A stretch of 43,585 bases of DNA from an uncultured Bacteroides sp. Its GTDB lineage: Bacteria; Bacteroidota; Bacteroidia; Bacteroidales; Bacteroidaceae. Below are positions 18,001 through 26,967 of the stretch, in pieces (position 1 is the stretch's first letter; each line of letters starts with the position of its first letter). The notes under the pieces were generated by a model. That model was given only the letters and a program-made list of their open reading frames with translations, searched no databases and was not told the DNA's origin. A program made the translations under genes and the position numbers. The DNA lies in the NCBI GenBank assembly GCA_947646015.1, contig CANSEY010000033.1, forward strand, positions 1 to 43,585, read 5' to 3'.

Positions 18001-18128
18001 AATTTGTGGCGAATAACCTGTGCACTTTCGACAATGTGAAATATTTCGATCCCGAACAAGCATCGGCAAATGGTGCTGTCTATCCGATACCTGCTACCTA
18101 TTCATTCCAGGTATACTTAAGATTCTAA
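15009..18128 (+). CDS. SusC/RagA-family TonB-dependent outer-membrane transporter
   Basis: A 1039-residue SusC-like importer. The signal peptide ends at GYSQ. A carboxypeptidase-D-regulatory-like domain follows (about residues 28-105: VAGVIVDATGEPLVGTAVYV), then a TonB-box-like stretch DEVVVTGM, the plug domain (IDGLEGRLEDIDTDDVESFSILKDAAATAVYG with GTRGANGVVLVTTKRG, the SusC signature) and the 22-strand barrel ending in PATYSFQVYLRF with the terminal Phe typical of barrel proteins. It works with the SusD-like lipoprotein next to it to take up glycans or glycopeptides. Spacing is 17 bp before and 21 bp after, so it belongs to one transcription unit. Confidence 0.95.
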   Translation: MKKNLLLIVLLMTLIPLAGYSQNETSTQFTVAGVIVDATGEPLVGTAVYVKNEPGVGVVADLDGKFKIKVTKNATLIFQSVGMKNVEMLITKNEEKLKIVMKEDETKIDEVVVTGMSSQKKVSVVGAITTIDVAQLKTPATSLNNMIGGRMAGVITMQSSGEPGKNISNFWIRGISTFGASSGALVLIDGLEGRLEDIDTDDVESFSILKDAAATAVYGTRGANGVVLVTTKRGTSGKLEVTGRATMKISHIKRLPEYLGAYDYALLANEARAMSGEDDLYTRLELDLIKNRLDPDLYPDVNWIDEIMKRNSIQQNYYVSAKGGGDVARYFLSLGYQDEGAAYRQEENLFKKPLSVNKLNYRANIDMNLTKTTQLYFGVDGYVNSYVSPGGGNTDLVWSAVQQLTPLLFPVTYSDGTLPVYGGSRELASPYVMLNNTGYMQSEDNRNMLTLKLTQEFGGFLKGLTMSVQAMTEHIGYFSEYRRIWPDLYRATGRTAQGVLIKALRSAQSSMAYGSGENSYRQYYMEAKANWNRSFGDHTFGALLEYYMKDEKNSLWGKYDDLGIASIPKRHQNLSGRISYDYKNRYFIDANFGYTGSAQFKKGEQFGFFPSIAAGWVPSSYAWWTEKLPWFTFLKIRGSYGIVGNDQIVSTNDYTGQGRFPYLTLIDNHAGSAWGYRYAGITETHTGADNLKWEVAKKANLGIDAKFFHDKLSLTVDIFRDTRDHIFQDRVTLPSYVGMVTYPKSNVGRMHSVGSDGNIEFFHTINKDMSFTVRANYTFSQNIIDYFEENKLPYDYLSVTGRPFNILRGYISEGLFASKDEINTSPDQSGFGKIRPGDIKYRDVNGDGIINEDDKVPLSYSNQLPRVMYGFGGDFQWKDLTVSVLFKGSAKVDYYRAGLGNDNGWIPFYNGDLGNVIKLANNPKNRWTPAWYSGTTETENPNAEFPRLSYGGNKNNSQLSSFWRRNGSFLRLQEVSLRYSLKHLPWIKAVGLSSVDLEFVANNLCTFDNVKYFDPEQASANGAVYPIPATYSFQVYLRF

Positions 18129-18149
18129 TCACATAACATTGAAAAATTT

Positions 18150-20201
18150 ATGAAAAATCGAATTAAAATACTTTTGGGAGCCGTGATCGGCAGTTCTTTG
18201 CTGCTCAGTTCCTGCAATTTTCTGGATGTAGACAATTATTTTCAGGCTACATTCAAGGAAGATTCCATTTTCCACAGCATGAAAAATGCCGAAGGATACC
18301 TTTGGAACACCCCGACCCGTTTTCCCGATGCGGGTGCCATTTGGGGAAACTCATGGAATCCGGGAGAAACTGCCTCGGACGAGATTGCCGTCAGATGGCA
18401 GACCAACGAGTTTTGGGGAGCGCAATTCAGTGTTGGTACTGTCAACGGAAGAAACCTGCGGCAGGATATATGGTATAGCATGTATGTAGTAGTGGCAAGA
18501 TGTAACCGGATGCTGGAAAATATCGATAAAGTGTCTGATATGACAGAAGCCGACAGAAGACGTTACATCGGATACGTACACTTTATGCGCGGTTATGCCT
18601 ACTACCATTTACTGATGAACTACGGTCCGTTGCTCATTGTCGGAGACGAAGTACTAGGTACTTCCGAATCTGCGGAATACTATGACAGGGAACGGTCTAC
18701 ATACGATGAATCGGTGGATTATATTTGCAATGAATTCAAGCTTGCCACACAAGGTATTTATGGACCGACCGAGCAGAGTATCAGCTATTCCGACCGTCCT
18801 ACCAAGGGGGCAGCTTTAGCGTTGATTGCCCGTCTGCGCCTGTTCCAAGCTTCTCCGTTGTTCAATGGCGGTGATGCCGCCCGCCTGTGCTTTAGCAATT
18901 GGAAGCGCAAAAGCGACGGTGCCGATTACGTAAACCAGACTTATGATCCCGACCGTTGGGCGGTAGCAGCCGCTGCCGCAAAGCAAGTGATCAATATGGA
19001 ATACTATTCACTGTTCACAGTGGCACCGGACAATCAATACCCTTATCCGTTGGCAGATAATGTTCCTACGGCTCCTTTCCCCGATGGTGCGGGTGGTATC
19101 GACCCTTACCATTCTTTTGCCGATATGTTCAACGGTGAAGGTATTATTCAAACCAATAAAGAGTTTATCTGGGCAATGGCATCCCAAAATGTGACTAATT
19201 ACACGCACCACTCGTTCCCTGTTAAATTCGGAGGCTGGGGCGGCATGTCCGTACCTCAGAGAGTGGTCGATTGCTTCCTGATGATGGATGGCAGAGACAT
19301 CCACAATGCATCGGCAGACTATCCGTATGTAGCGGATCTCAGCCAGACAATAGGTACGAATAAAGTGCTGGGAAACTATCAGTTGAGAGGTGATGTTCCG
19401 AAGATGTATGACAACCGTTCGGCACGTTTCTATGCTTCCATCGGATTTCCCGGACGCTTGTGGACTATGAGTTCCGCTTCTTCCGACGCAACCTATGTCA
19501 ACCAGCAGTTCTGGTATTCTCATGATGATACGCAAGCCGGGTTGGCCGGTGCGGGAAATAACGTCAATGATTACAATATCAGCGGCTACACTCCCGTCAA
19601 GTTTGTCCATCCTGACGATTCATGGTCGAGCGGAAAAGGAAGTGTGAAAGGCGCATTTGTTACTCAGCCTAAACCGTTTGCCATCATCCGTTATGCCGAA
19701 GTACTCCTTGAATATGTAGAAGCGTTGAACCGGGTGACGGGTACGGTCACCGTTACTACTCCTGATATGACAGGTACGGATGTCGAAGTGACTGTCAGCC
19801 GTGATATTCAGGAAATGGCTAAATACTTCAATATGATCCGCTATCGTGTCGGATTACCCGGTCCGGCTTTGGGTGACTTCAACGAGGTGGAGAGATTTGA
19901 GCAGATCATCCGTAATGAACGACAAGTGGAACTTTTCAACGAAGGCTACCGCTATTTCGATACCCGTAGATGGGGTACTTACCTTACCGAGGATGCCAAT
20001 ACGTCTAACTGGCAGGGATTGGATGTACAAAAAGACCGTACGGACGTCGCCGGCAATCCGGGATTCTGGAACATCGTGACCATTGACCAACAGAATATCC
20101 GCGATCGCGTCGCACTGCCCAAAATGGTATTTATGCCGATCAGTCACTCTGAATTACTGAAAGTACCTTCCATGGACCAGAATCCGGGATGGGACAGATA
20201 A
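18150..20201 (+). CDS. SusD/RagB-family nutrient-binding lipoprotein
   Basis: A 683-residue surface lipoprotein with lipobox LSSC (Cys22) and the usual SusD opening CNFLDVDNYFQATF. The N-terminal helical region has the TPR-type RRRYIGYVHFMRGYAYYHLLMNYGPLLIV segment. The C-terminal part has RYAEVLLEYVEALNRV, IIRNERQVELFNEGYRYFDTRRW (strong RagB/SusD signature) and LLKVPSMDQNPGW. It caps the SusC barrel and captures the substrate. At 683 residues it is longer than the roughly 550 of the prototype, with an expanded middle (residues 260-420) rich in aromatic residues. Confidence 0.95.
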   Translation: MKNRIKILLGAVIGSSLLLSSCNFLDVDNYFQATFKEDSIFHSMKNAEGYLWNTPTRFPDAGAIWGNSWNPGETASDEIAVRWQTNEFWGAQFSVGTVNGRNLRQDIWYSMYVVVARCNRMLENIDKVSDMTEADRRRYIGYVHFMRGYAYYHLLMNYGPLLIVGDEVLGTSESAEYYDRERSTYDESVDYICNEFKLATQGIYGPTEQSISYSDRPTKGAALALIARLRLFQASPLFNGGDAARLCFSNWKRKSDGADYVNQTYDPDRWAVAAAAAKQVINMEYYSLFTVAPDNQYPYPLADNVPTAPFPDGAGGIDPYHSFADMFNGEGIIQTNKEFIWAMASQNVTNYTHHSFPVKFGGWGGMSVPQRVVDCFLMMDGRDIHNASADYPYVADLSQTIGTNKVLGNYQLRGDVPKMYDNRSARFYASIGFPGRLWTMSSASSDATYVNQQFWYSHDDTQAGLAGAGNNVNDYNISGYTPVKFVHPDDSWSSGKGSVKGAFVTQPKPFAIIRYAEVLLEYVEALNRVTGTVTVTTPDMTGTDVEVTVSRDIQEMAKYFNMIRYRVGLPGPALGDFNEVERFEQIIRNERQVELFNEGYRYFDTRRWGTYLTEDANTSNWQGLDVQKDRTDVAGNPGFWNIVTIDQQNIRDRVALPKMVFMPISHSELLKVPSMDQNPGWDR

Positions 20202-20229
20202 TGAAAAACAAGAATAACAGAAAGATAAT

Positions 20230-21225
20230 ATGAAAAAGATATTAACTATAATTCTTTGCTCTGCTTTGGTTATGATAAGTGGTTGCGATAAGTATGATTT
20301 CGATCAGGAACAGTTCCGCAAAGAAGTAAATTTACTCAGTAATTCCAACTTGGTATATGATCGCCAGGTAGCTGAGTTGCAGCAGGGAGGAGATACCCTT
20401 TTCGTGGTAGCTTCGTTGAGTGGATCGCAGGCTACCGACGAACCGGTAACAGTGGTGCTGCAACATTCCGATACACTGTTGAGGGCTTACAACAAATCCA
20501 ATTTTGATATCAATAAAGCCCGTTTTGCAAAGTACTTGCCGGAAGAATGCTATGAATTTCCGACGATGGAAATGAACATTTCCGCCGGCTCTTCCAAGGC
20601 TATGTTTCCGGTGTATCTGAAAAATCTGGAAAAGATTTCACCCGACTCCATCTATTTTCTCGAATATAAGATAGATTCATTGAGAACACCGGACTGTAAT
20701 CCGAAAAAGAGGCACGTGCTGCTTCGTATCCACAAGGAGAATTACTATGCGTCCACGCAGACGGCAACTTACTACAATTACACCAGTAGTACGGTCATTA
20801 TCCCGAATCCGGATGGGTATAGTGAAGTTCGCCGTCCGACCAATTCCAACCGTGTATTTCCTATCTCTGAGAACTCTGTACGTTTGATGGCCGGTGATGA
20901 AAATTTCACTGACTATACCACTGCGCTGGATATCATCAATAAGGGGAGCATCATTCTGGAAATGGGAGCACAGTTGCCCGAGAATCCGTTGGCGAAGGAA
21001 CTCACTATCCTGCCGTATCAAAGCATCGACGTAGTGCAGCTCACACCCATCGGCGAATATGACAATACGTATTTATTGAATGTCATCCGGACGCCCGACG
21101 GACGCTCCACTTATTATAAGGAGTTCCGCCTCCATTACAAATACCGTTTGAAGTCTACCGACCTCTACAGGGAGGTAAATGCCAAACTGAGATACCAATT
21201 CAATCCAAGAGTAGAAAACTTGTAA
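20230..21225 (+). CDS. SusCD-operon surface lipoprotein, DUF4361/DUF1735-like
   Basis: A 331-residue lipoprotein with lipobox ISGC (Cys19). The N-terminal half resembles the DUF1735-type immunoglobulin-like fold (GDTLFVVASLSGSQATDEPVTVVLQ, then the CYEFPTMEMNISAGSSKAMFPVYL strand pair). The C-terminal half contains a compact all-beta region ending YYKEFRLHYKYRL, which I match to DUF4361 from memory. Proteins of this class are usually surface glycan-binding accessory proteins of SusCD operons. Its place after susD with 28-bp spacing supports that role. No catalytic motif is visible. Confidence 0.7.
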   Translation: MKKILTIILCSALVMISGCDKYDFDQEQFRKEVNLLSNSNLVYDRQVAELQQGGDTLFVVASLSGSQATDEPVTVVLQHSDTLLRAYNKSNFDINKARFAKYLPEECYEFPTMEMNISAGSSKAMFPVYLKNLEKISPDSIYFLEYKIDSLRTPDCNPKKRHVLLRIHKENYYASTQTATYYNYTSSTVIIPNPDGYSEVRRPTNSNRVFPISENSVRLMAGDENFTDYTTALDIINKGSIILEMGAQLPENPLAKELTILPYQSIDVVQLTPIGEYDNTYLLNVIRTPDGRSTYYKEFRLHYKYRLKSTDLYREVNAKLRYQFNPRVENL

Positions 21226-21238
21226 TGCATCTAATAAT

Positions 21239-23074
21239 ATGAAAAAAAATATACTAATCATCGGACTGACAGGAATCCTGGGAACTTTCGTAGCTCTCTC
21301 TTCCTGTGGTCCTGATTATGAAACTGAGTTCAATGTACTGACATTGACCATTCCCAGCGAGAGCCAGGCGGCTGTTGTTTTTCCGCTTTCCGGCGGCGAA
21401 CATGAGATAGAAGTGGAGACCAACGTGGCGCTCGATAACTGGACGGTAAGTTCGAATGCCGAATGGTGCAAACTACAAAAGCAGGAAGGTAAAGTCACGG
21501 TTTCTGCCGATCAGAATGAAGGCTATAAACAGCGTATAGCAGAAGTTACGATAGCATACGGTCACCAGAGTTATTCCATAAGTGTGAAACAGTTCGGCTT
21601 GGAACCGGTGATCGATATACCCGGATTGACGGATGATGGAATGAAGGCGGTGGATGCTAAAGCGACTTCACTTTCTATCCAGGTGAATACCAATCTGAAT
21701 CTGGATGTCATCACTGTACCGGATACCTGTAACTGGGTACGCTTTAACGAACCGAAAGAACTGAAAGCAAAGAAAGGACAAAAAGCTGTAAAAGCGGAAG
21801 ATATCGTCAAGAAAAATCTGGTATTCAGTTTGGATCAGAATACTGATACCATTGTGAGGTATTGTACAATCACCCTTCAGTCGTCACAGAATTACAACTG
21901 TGTCGGCACGTTCATTATCAAGCAGCAGCCGAGAGGATATATTGTTGACATTGACGATGCACACAAGGTCTTTGAAGTGAAAGCAATGGGCGAAACGATC
22001 ACGATTCCTTTCAAAGTGAACGGTCCTGCGGGTGCGGAATATGAATATGTGATTGACGAAAATGCTCAAACATGGATTAAGCCTGCAACTGCACCGCTCA
22101 CCAGAGGAGCATTGCGTGATGCTTCCGAAAGCTTCATCATAGAGCCTAACACCGCAGTTGTAGAACAACCCCGTGAAGGAACGATAACGTTCACAAGTAA
22201 AGATCCGGTTGATCCAAACAGCTTTACAGTTACTGTGAAACAAGCAGGATTCGTTCCCGTTCCTCCTGTAAATGTGGTGAATGCTACCGCTACACCGGGA
22301 GCCGGACACATCACTCTGCAATGGGAAGCACCGGAAGATGTGGATTATAGTAAAGTGAAAATCACGTATTATGATAAGGTCACAAAAGAAAATAAAGAGA
22401 TAGAAATAGATGGATTCAAGACAACATCGGCTATCATAGATGATACCTATCAGTGTGCTGGTGAATATTCCTTTACTTTCAAGACCTACGGTCCTACGGG
22501 AATGGAGACTGAGAGTCCTGTAATCATTACAGGTACTTCCGGCGAAGCTTCCGAGTTGGAACGCGTCATTCTCACTGTTGATATGCTTTCTGCTAATGCG
22601 ACACAGGACGGTGATGGAGGTGGCTTACCTGCTTTGATTGACGGCAAAGGTGGAACTTATTATCATTCCAGATGGCAAGATCCAGTCGTATCAGAAGCCC
22701 ATTACGTGCAGATTAAACTGAACAAACCGTTGCAAGGGCTTCGTTTTGAATATGATGCGCGTCAGACTGGCATAAATAATGGGGGCGACGTAACGATCGC
22801 AACTATTTACGGAAGTACCAACGGTGAATACTTTGAAAGCATGGGTACGGAAGAGTTCAATTTACCGACATCAAACGGTGGTCATGCTACCGCTAAAAAC
22901 AATGTGAATGGTAAACAAGCTTACAACTATATCCGATTTACTCCTACGGGTCGCCGTAATCAAGCCACATTGGACTATACTAACGCTAATAAAGCATGGT
23001 GGAATATGGCTGAGATGTATCTCTACAGAGTAAGGCATGATGAAGCCTGGGCCAAAGAGCAGTTAGGCATCTGA
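21239..23074 (+). CDS. Multi-domain BACON surface lipoprotein with a C-terminal F5/8C-like domain
   Basis: A 611-residue lipoprotein with lipobox LSSC (Cys23). An N-terminal BACON domain (about residues 40-122) shows the pattern VALDNWTVSSNAEWCKLQ then ITVSVKQFG-like ends; two more BACON-like modules follow (about 125-235 and 240-345). A fibronectin-III-like module (about 350-445, ITLQWEAPEDVDYSKVKITYYD) and a C-terminal discoidin/F5/8C-like domain (about 450-590, DGKGGTYYHSRWQD and YNYIRFTPTGRR) complete it. BACON modules are typical of gut Bacteroides and are linked to mucin binding or act as spacers. The architecture fits a surface glycan-binding protein. A terminator follows. Confidence 0.82.
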   Translation: MKKNILIIGLTGILGTFVALSSCGPDYETEFNVLTLTIPSESQAAVVFPLSGGEHEIEVETNVALDNWTVSSNAEWCKLQKQEGKVTVSADQNEGYKQRIAEVTIAYGHQSYSISVKQFGLEPVIDIPGLTDDGMKAVDAKATSLSIQVNTNLNLDVITVPDTCNWVRFNEPKELKAKKGQKAVKAEDIVKKNLVFSLDQNTDTIVRYCTITLQSSQNYNCVGTFIIKQQPRGYIVDIDDAHKVFEVKAMGETITIPFKVNGPAGAEYEYVIDENAQTWIKPATAPLTRGALRDASESFIIEPNTAVVEQPREGTITFTSKDPVDPNSFTVTVKQAGFVPVPPVNVVNATATPGAGHITLQWEAPEDVDYSKVKITYYDKVTKENKEIEIDGFKTTSAIIDDTYQCAGEYSFTFKTYGPTGMETESPVIITGTSGEASELERVILTVDMLSANATQDGDGGGLPALIDGKGGTYYHSRWQDPVVSEAHYVQIKLNKPLQGLRFEYDARQTGINNGGDVTIATIYGSTNGEYFESMGTEEFNLPTSNGGHATAKNNVNGKQAYNYIRFTPTGRRNQATLDYTNANKAWWNMAEMYLYRVRHDEAWAKEQLGI

Positions 23075-23088
23075 TAAACTAATGAAAA

Positions 23089-23159
23089 GACTGGCGGGGA
23101 GGAAATAAGATTAGATTAGACACATTTTCCTATAAAACTCCCTGTCAGTCATTTTTTTT
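23089..23159 (+). terminator. Internal intrinsic terminator in the SusCD-type locus
   Basis: A 12-bp stem (23089-23100 with 23139-23150; all positions pair, two as wobbles) closes a 38-nt loop and is followed by eight Ts (23152-23159). It lies 15 nt after the BACON lipoprotein stop and 34 nt before the next gene. It should separate or attenuate the TPR-lipoprotein/M60 genes from the SusCD genes. Confidence 0.75.
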
Positions 23160-23192
23160 ATTTATATTATCCGACTATTGAGAATCATGTAC

Positions 23193-23894
23193 ATGAAAAC
23201 AAAGAAACTGAATATCATATTACTTGTTTTGCTGCTAATTTGCACAGCCATCGGTTGTCATTCACGGCAGAAACCGGACATTCGTCCCCATCCCGTAAAT
23301 CTCAGTGCCGACAGTTTTTATCAACAGGCGGTCGCCATCCTGCAATCGTCTTATGATGTCGATTCCACCCGGAAGTGTATCAGCCTTCTGGACCGGGCAC
23401 TGTCGATTGACAGTCTCAACCCCGATTATTATGGTACCAAAGCTAAACTACTGGCTGAGATAGGGGAGCTGGATTCCGCATTGCATGTCCAGACTTTGGC
23501 AATGGAGAGAAAAGCGATAACAGGAGAATACCTGTTTCAGTTAGGATTGTTTCAGGCGGCTAAAGATATGAATGCTGATGCGCATCAAAGTTTCGGAAAA
23601 AGTCTGGAAATTCTGCGGGCAGTGCTCGAACAATATCCTGACAGTTTGGGAGCATTTATTCTTGAAGAATCCGCCAATGCGCTTTATCAGGGAGCAGACA
23701 GTATTTATATGAAAGACATCGATGGCATTCGCAAACGTTTCCCGAACAGGCTTCTGGAAATAGCGATGATCCGAAGGCTGAAGCCGCATTCGCTGGTGAA
23801 GCAAATCAAAAAGATTCAGATAGAGAATGAATATAACATTGACTTCGATTTGGATAGTCTGGTCAACGAAATGGAAAAACAACAAAAATTATAA
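23193..23894 (+). CDS. TPR lipoprotein preceding the M60 peptidase
   Basis: A predicted lipoprotein of 233 residues with lipobox IGC (Cys22 from this start). The middle is TPR-like: CISLLDRALSIDSLNPDYYGTKAKLLAEIG then ELDSALHVQTLAMERK and FQLGLFQAAKDMNADAHQSFGKSLEIL. I do not recognise a specific family. Two nearby in-frame ATGs (23187 and 23193) are both possible; 23193 gives the cleaner signal peptide MKTKKLNIILLVLLLICTAIG. The stop lies 5 bp before the M60 gene start, so the two are coupled and this may be an accessory lipoprotein of the peptidase. Confidence 0.75.
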   Translation: MKTKKLNIILLVLLLICTAIGCHSRQKPDIRPHPVNLSADSFYQQAVAILQSSYDVDSTRKCISLLDRALSIDSLNPDYYGTKAKLLAEIGELDSALHVQTLAMERKAITGEYLFQLGLFQAAKDMNADAHQSFGKSLEILRAVLEQYPDSLGAFILEESANALYQGADSIYMKDIDGIRKRFPNRLLEIAMIRRLKPHSLVKQIKKIQIENEYNIDFDLDSLVNEMEKQQKL

Positions 23895-23899
23895 ATACT

Positions 23900-26890
23900 A
23901 TGTTATTGGATAAGGTAAAACACATACTATGTATCTCTCTTATTCTGCTGGTGGGAGTCACTACTCTCTATGCTTGCAAGAGTGATGATAAGGAGCTGCA
24001 GGGAGAGCCGGTGCTGCAAGTTCAGAAATCCATTGGATTCAAGAAAGAGGGTGGGGAAGTAGCCGTACCTGTCAAATCGAACCGGGAGTGGAATGCATCG
24101 GTAACCGAGGGAAAAGAATGGCTGACGGCAAGGAAAGCATCGGATACAGAACTGACGGTTTCGGCAATATCCAGTCCCGAAAAAGGAGTTAGAGAAGGAA
24201 ATATTACTATCACCAATAATGCGCTGACTGCTAAACTCAGAGTTGTGCAGACAGGCGGTGACCTGATCATTGAAGTGGCTGAAGAGAGCCATGTCATTCA
24301 GGTGGCGGGAACAGGAAACGATCATATAGAAGTCAACTTGCTTTCCAATACAGACTATGAAGTAGTCATTCCGGAGGAAGCCAAAGACTGGATTACCGAG
24401 AAAGAAGTACCTGATACAAGAGCCGATCTGGCATCCAGTACACGAATATTCTCCATTGCTTCCAATCCTCTGACTACAGAAAGGAATGCTACGATCAAGT
24501 TTGTATCCAAAGAAAATACAAACATTTATGACCAGTCGGAAATCAAACAACAAAAGAAATCGAGTGATATTTCGGGGGTAAATCCGGAGAAGGATGTAAA
24601 GTTGAAAGTTACCGGCGGATACGACACCGACCATCAGCCGGGGCAGGATATATCGAAGTCTTATGACGGTCAGTTCGGCGGAACCTGTTATCATTCCACA
24701 TGGAGTCAATCTGCAAAATTCCCCGTTACTCTTGAATATCAATTCGATCAGAATCAGCTTACGCTAGACTATATCCTGTATCACAGTCGAAATGGTAACG
24801 GTAATTTCGGAGCATTCGAACTTTACATCAAGCCTCAAGGAAGTGCGGATTTTGTTCATATACAAGATTATGATTTTAAAGGAGCAGGAGGCAGCCATAG
24901 GATATTGCTGAACGATCCGGTTGTACCTGCGGCTGTTCAATTCAAAGTTAAAAGCGGATTAAATGATTTCGTCAGTTGCGACGAGATGGAATTTTTCCAT
25001 GCTGCGGAAAATCCGCTTGACGAACAACTGATAACTGTATTCACCGATCGTTCATGCAGTGAACTCCGCCCGGACGCTTCCGACGAAACCATCAATCGGC
25101 TTCCGGCATTCTTCAATGTGCTGGCAAAGTCTTTGCAGAGCAATACTTATCCCGAAGCGGAAAAGAGATTCAGGATACAGTCATATCAGGCATACAGTGT
25201 GCCCGAATATTGGGGAGATAAATTGAGAACCAATTACTACTCGCCTCTTTGCAACCCTACCGGTATCATAACCAATGCGGGTGAAGAGATGGTCGTTTTA
25301 GCAGACGGCATACCGCAAGGTGAATCCATTTCACTAAGGTGTTGTTCGGATCTGGGGCCCGACGGTGAAGAACGATTCCTGAAAAACGGAATCAACAAGT
25401 TTTCTTTCTCACGTGCGGGAAATCTGTTTGTCATCTATCAGAAACTTGATCCCCGTGGCATGCCGGCAGTGAAAATACATTTTCCGCCCCAGTATGTGGA
25501 GATAACGGAACATGCGCGTGTAGGCTTCAATGTATGGGATCTGACTGTGGATAAAACCGATGATCTGTTCCGTGAATATATCCGGAAGGCAAAATCTGTC
25601 ACTTTGGACGGATCTGACAAATGTGTATTTGTGCTGAAAGGTAGGAAGATTCTGTTTACAGCACTGAAAGACTTGCTGCAAAATCAGGACAACTTCAAAC
25701 AGTATGGAGTAGTAAGAGGAATGGAACGATGGGATAACCTGATAGATTGGGAGCAGGAACTGGCTGCCATCGATACTTATTCGAATACAGGAGAATTCAA
25801 TTCACTGATGCATGTCACGACTTTCACCGACGGACTTTATGCTACCAATTATTACATTAATATGGCAGCGGGTGATGTAAGCACAAAAGATGGATGGGGT
25901 TTCAAAAACAACTTCGATCCGCGTGATATGGACAAGAATCAGGACAATGAATGGGGGCCGGGACATGAACTCGGACACATGCATCAGGGAGCTATCAACT
26001 GGCCCAGTACTACGGAATCGAGCAATAATCTCTTTTCTAATTATGTGGTGTACAAGATAAACCAGTGGGGATCACGTGGAAGCTCCATTGGGACTTTAGC
26101 TACTTACCGGTATGCGCCTCCGACTCCTTGGAGCAGATTCATGCATCCGCGAGACCCGAACACGCTGGCATTTACCCCCCAGGATATGACATCTGATGAT
26201 GCCAATAAATATGGATTATATCAAGGAGAAGCCTCCGAAATGCATATGCGCCTCAACCAGCAATTGTGGACCTATTTCGAACGTATCGGCAAGAAACCGA
26301 ATACCATCCGTAAGATATTCGAGCAAGGACGTACCCCTGAATTCTGGTTACCTTTCAATGATCCGGGAGCAGCGCAACTGATGTATGCACGCAACGTAGC
26401 AAAAGCCGCTAACATGGATATGACCGAATTCTTCGATGCCTGGGGATTCTTTATTCCGGTCAGTTTCAAGTTGTATGCTTACGGAAGCTTTTCATATACC
26501 GTGACACAGGATATGATTAATCAGACGCTGGCTTATATGAAAACATTTTCCACTAAATGTCCGCCTATTGAATACATTGAAGACCGAAGATACCAGGCAG
26601 GAGCCGGAGGCAATCAAAAAGGTATATCCGAAGATGGAGGAGATGTAGGGTATTTCGAAACATTCCAGAACAATGTGAAAATCACCAAGACTGTAAGTTA
26701 TACCGTTTCCGGAAGAACATACACTGTGACTAATGGCGAACAGGCGGTTGCTTTCGAATTAATCAAGGGTGGCAAAAAAGTATGGTTTGCCAATCGGTTT
26801 GTATTTACTGTACCTGCCGAAGCAGACATTGAAGGAGCGGAACTGTACGCTGTTCAGGCGGACGGGCAACGTATTAAAGCAAATAAATAG
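23900..26890 (+). CDS. M60-like (enhancin/PF13402-type) metallopeptidase lipoprotein
   Basis: A 996-residue surface lipoprotein with lipobox LYAC (Cys26). Order of parts: two BACON-like modules (about 40-118 and 120-215), an F5/8C/CBM32-like domain (about 230-370, SYDGQFGGTCYHSTWSQ), the M60-like catalytic domain (about 385-860) and a small C-terminal beta domain. The zinc motif is GHELGHMHQ with His689, catalytic Glu690 and His693; Glu706 in the following TTESSNN fits the third ligand of the HExxH-x(8-28)-E gluzincin pattern. This architecture is that of Bacteroides M60-like enzymes which cut O-glycosylated mucin-type proteins. It is the only enzyme in the locus, so release of glycopeptides for the SusCD pair is the likely job. 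Confidence 0.92.
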   Translation: MLLDKVKHILCISLILLVGVTTLYACKSDDKELQGEPVLQVQKSIGFKKEGGEVAVPVKSNREWNASVTEGKEWLTARKASDTELTVSAISSPEKGVREGNITITNNALTAKLRVVQTGGDLIIEVAEESHVIQVAGTGNDHIEVNLLSNTDYEVVIPEEAKDWITEKEVPDTRADLASSTRIFSIASNPLTTERNATIKFVSKENTNIYDQSEIKQQKKSSDISGVNPEKDVKLKVTGGYDTDHQPGQDISKSYDGQFGGTCYHSTWSQSAKFPVTLEYQFDQNQLTLDYILYHSRNGNGNFGAFELYIKPQGSADFVHIQDYDFKGAGGSHRILLNDPVVPAAVQFKVKSGLNDFVSCDEMEFFHAAENPLDEQLITVFTDRSCSELRPDASDETINRLPAFFNVLAKSLQSNTYPEAEKRFRIQSYQAYSVPEYWGDKLRTNYYSPLCNPTGIITNAGEEMVVLADGIPQGESISLRCCSDLGPDGEERFLKNGINKFSFSRAGNLFVIYQKLDPRGMPAVKIHFPPQYVEITEHARVGFNVWDLTVDKTDDLFREYIRKAKSVTLDGSDKCVFVLKGRKILFTALKDLLQNQDNFKQYGVVRGMERWDNLIDWEQELAAIDTYSNTGEFNSLMHVTTFTDGLYATNYYINMAAGDVSTKDGWGFKNNFDPRDMDKNQDNEWGPGHELGHMHQGAINWPSTTESSNNLFSNYVVYKINQWGSRGSSIGTLATYRYAPPTPWSRFMHPRDPNTLAFTPQDMTSDDANKYGLYQGEASEMHMRLNQQLWTYFERIGKKPNTIRKIFEQGRTPEFWLPFNDPGAAQLMYARNVAKAANMDMTEFFDAWGFFIPVSFKLYAYGSFSYTVTQDMINQTLAYMKTFSTKCPPIEYIEDRRYQAGAGGNQKGISEDGGDVGYFETFQNNVKITKTVSYTVSGRTYTVTNGEQAVAFELIKGGKKVWFANRFVFTVPAEADIEGAELYAVQADGQRIKANK

Positions 26891-26927
26891 GGAAACTTAC
26901 TGAATATCCCCAATCTTATATGGAATG

Positions 26928-26963
26928 AAGAGTAGCTTTTACTTTTGAGTAGAAGTTACTCTT
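26928..26963. terminator. Hairpin between convergent M60 and hypothetical genes
   Basis: AAGAGTAGCTT (26928-26938) pairs with AAGTTACTCTT (26953-26963) with one mismatch around a 14-nt loop. It lies in the 77-bp gap between two convergent genes, with a few Ts to the right and As to the left, so it may serve both directions. Confidence 0.5.
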
Positions 26964-26967
26964 TGTT

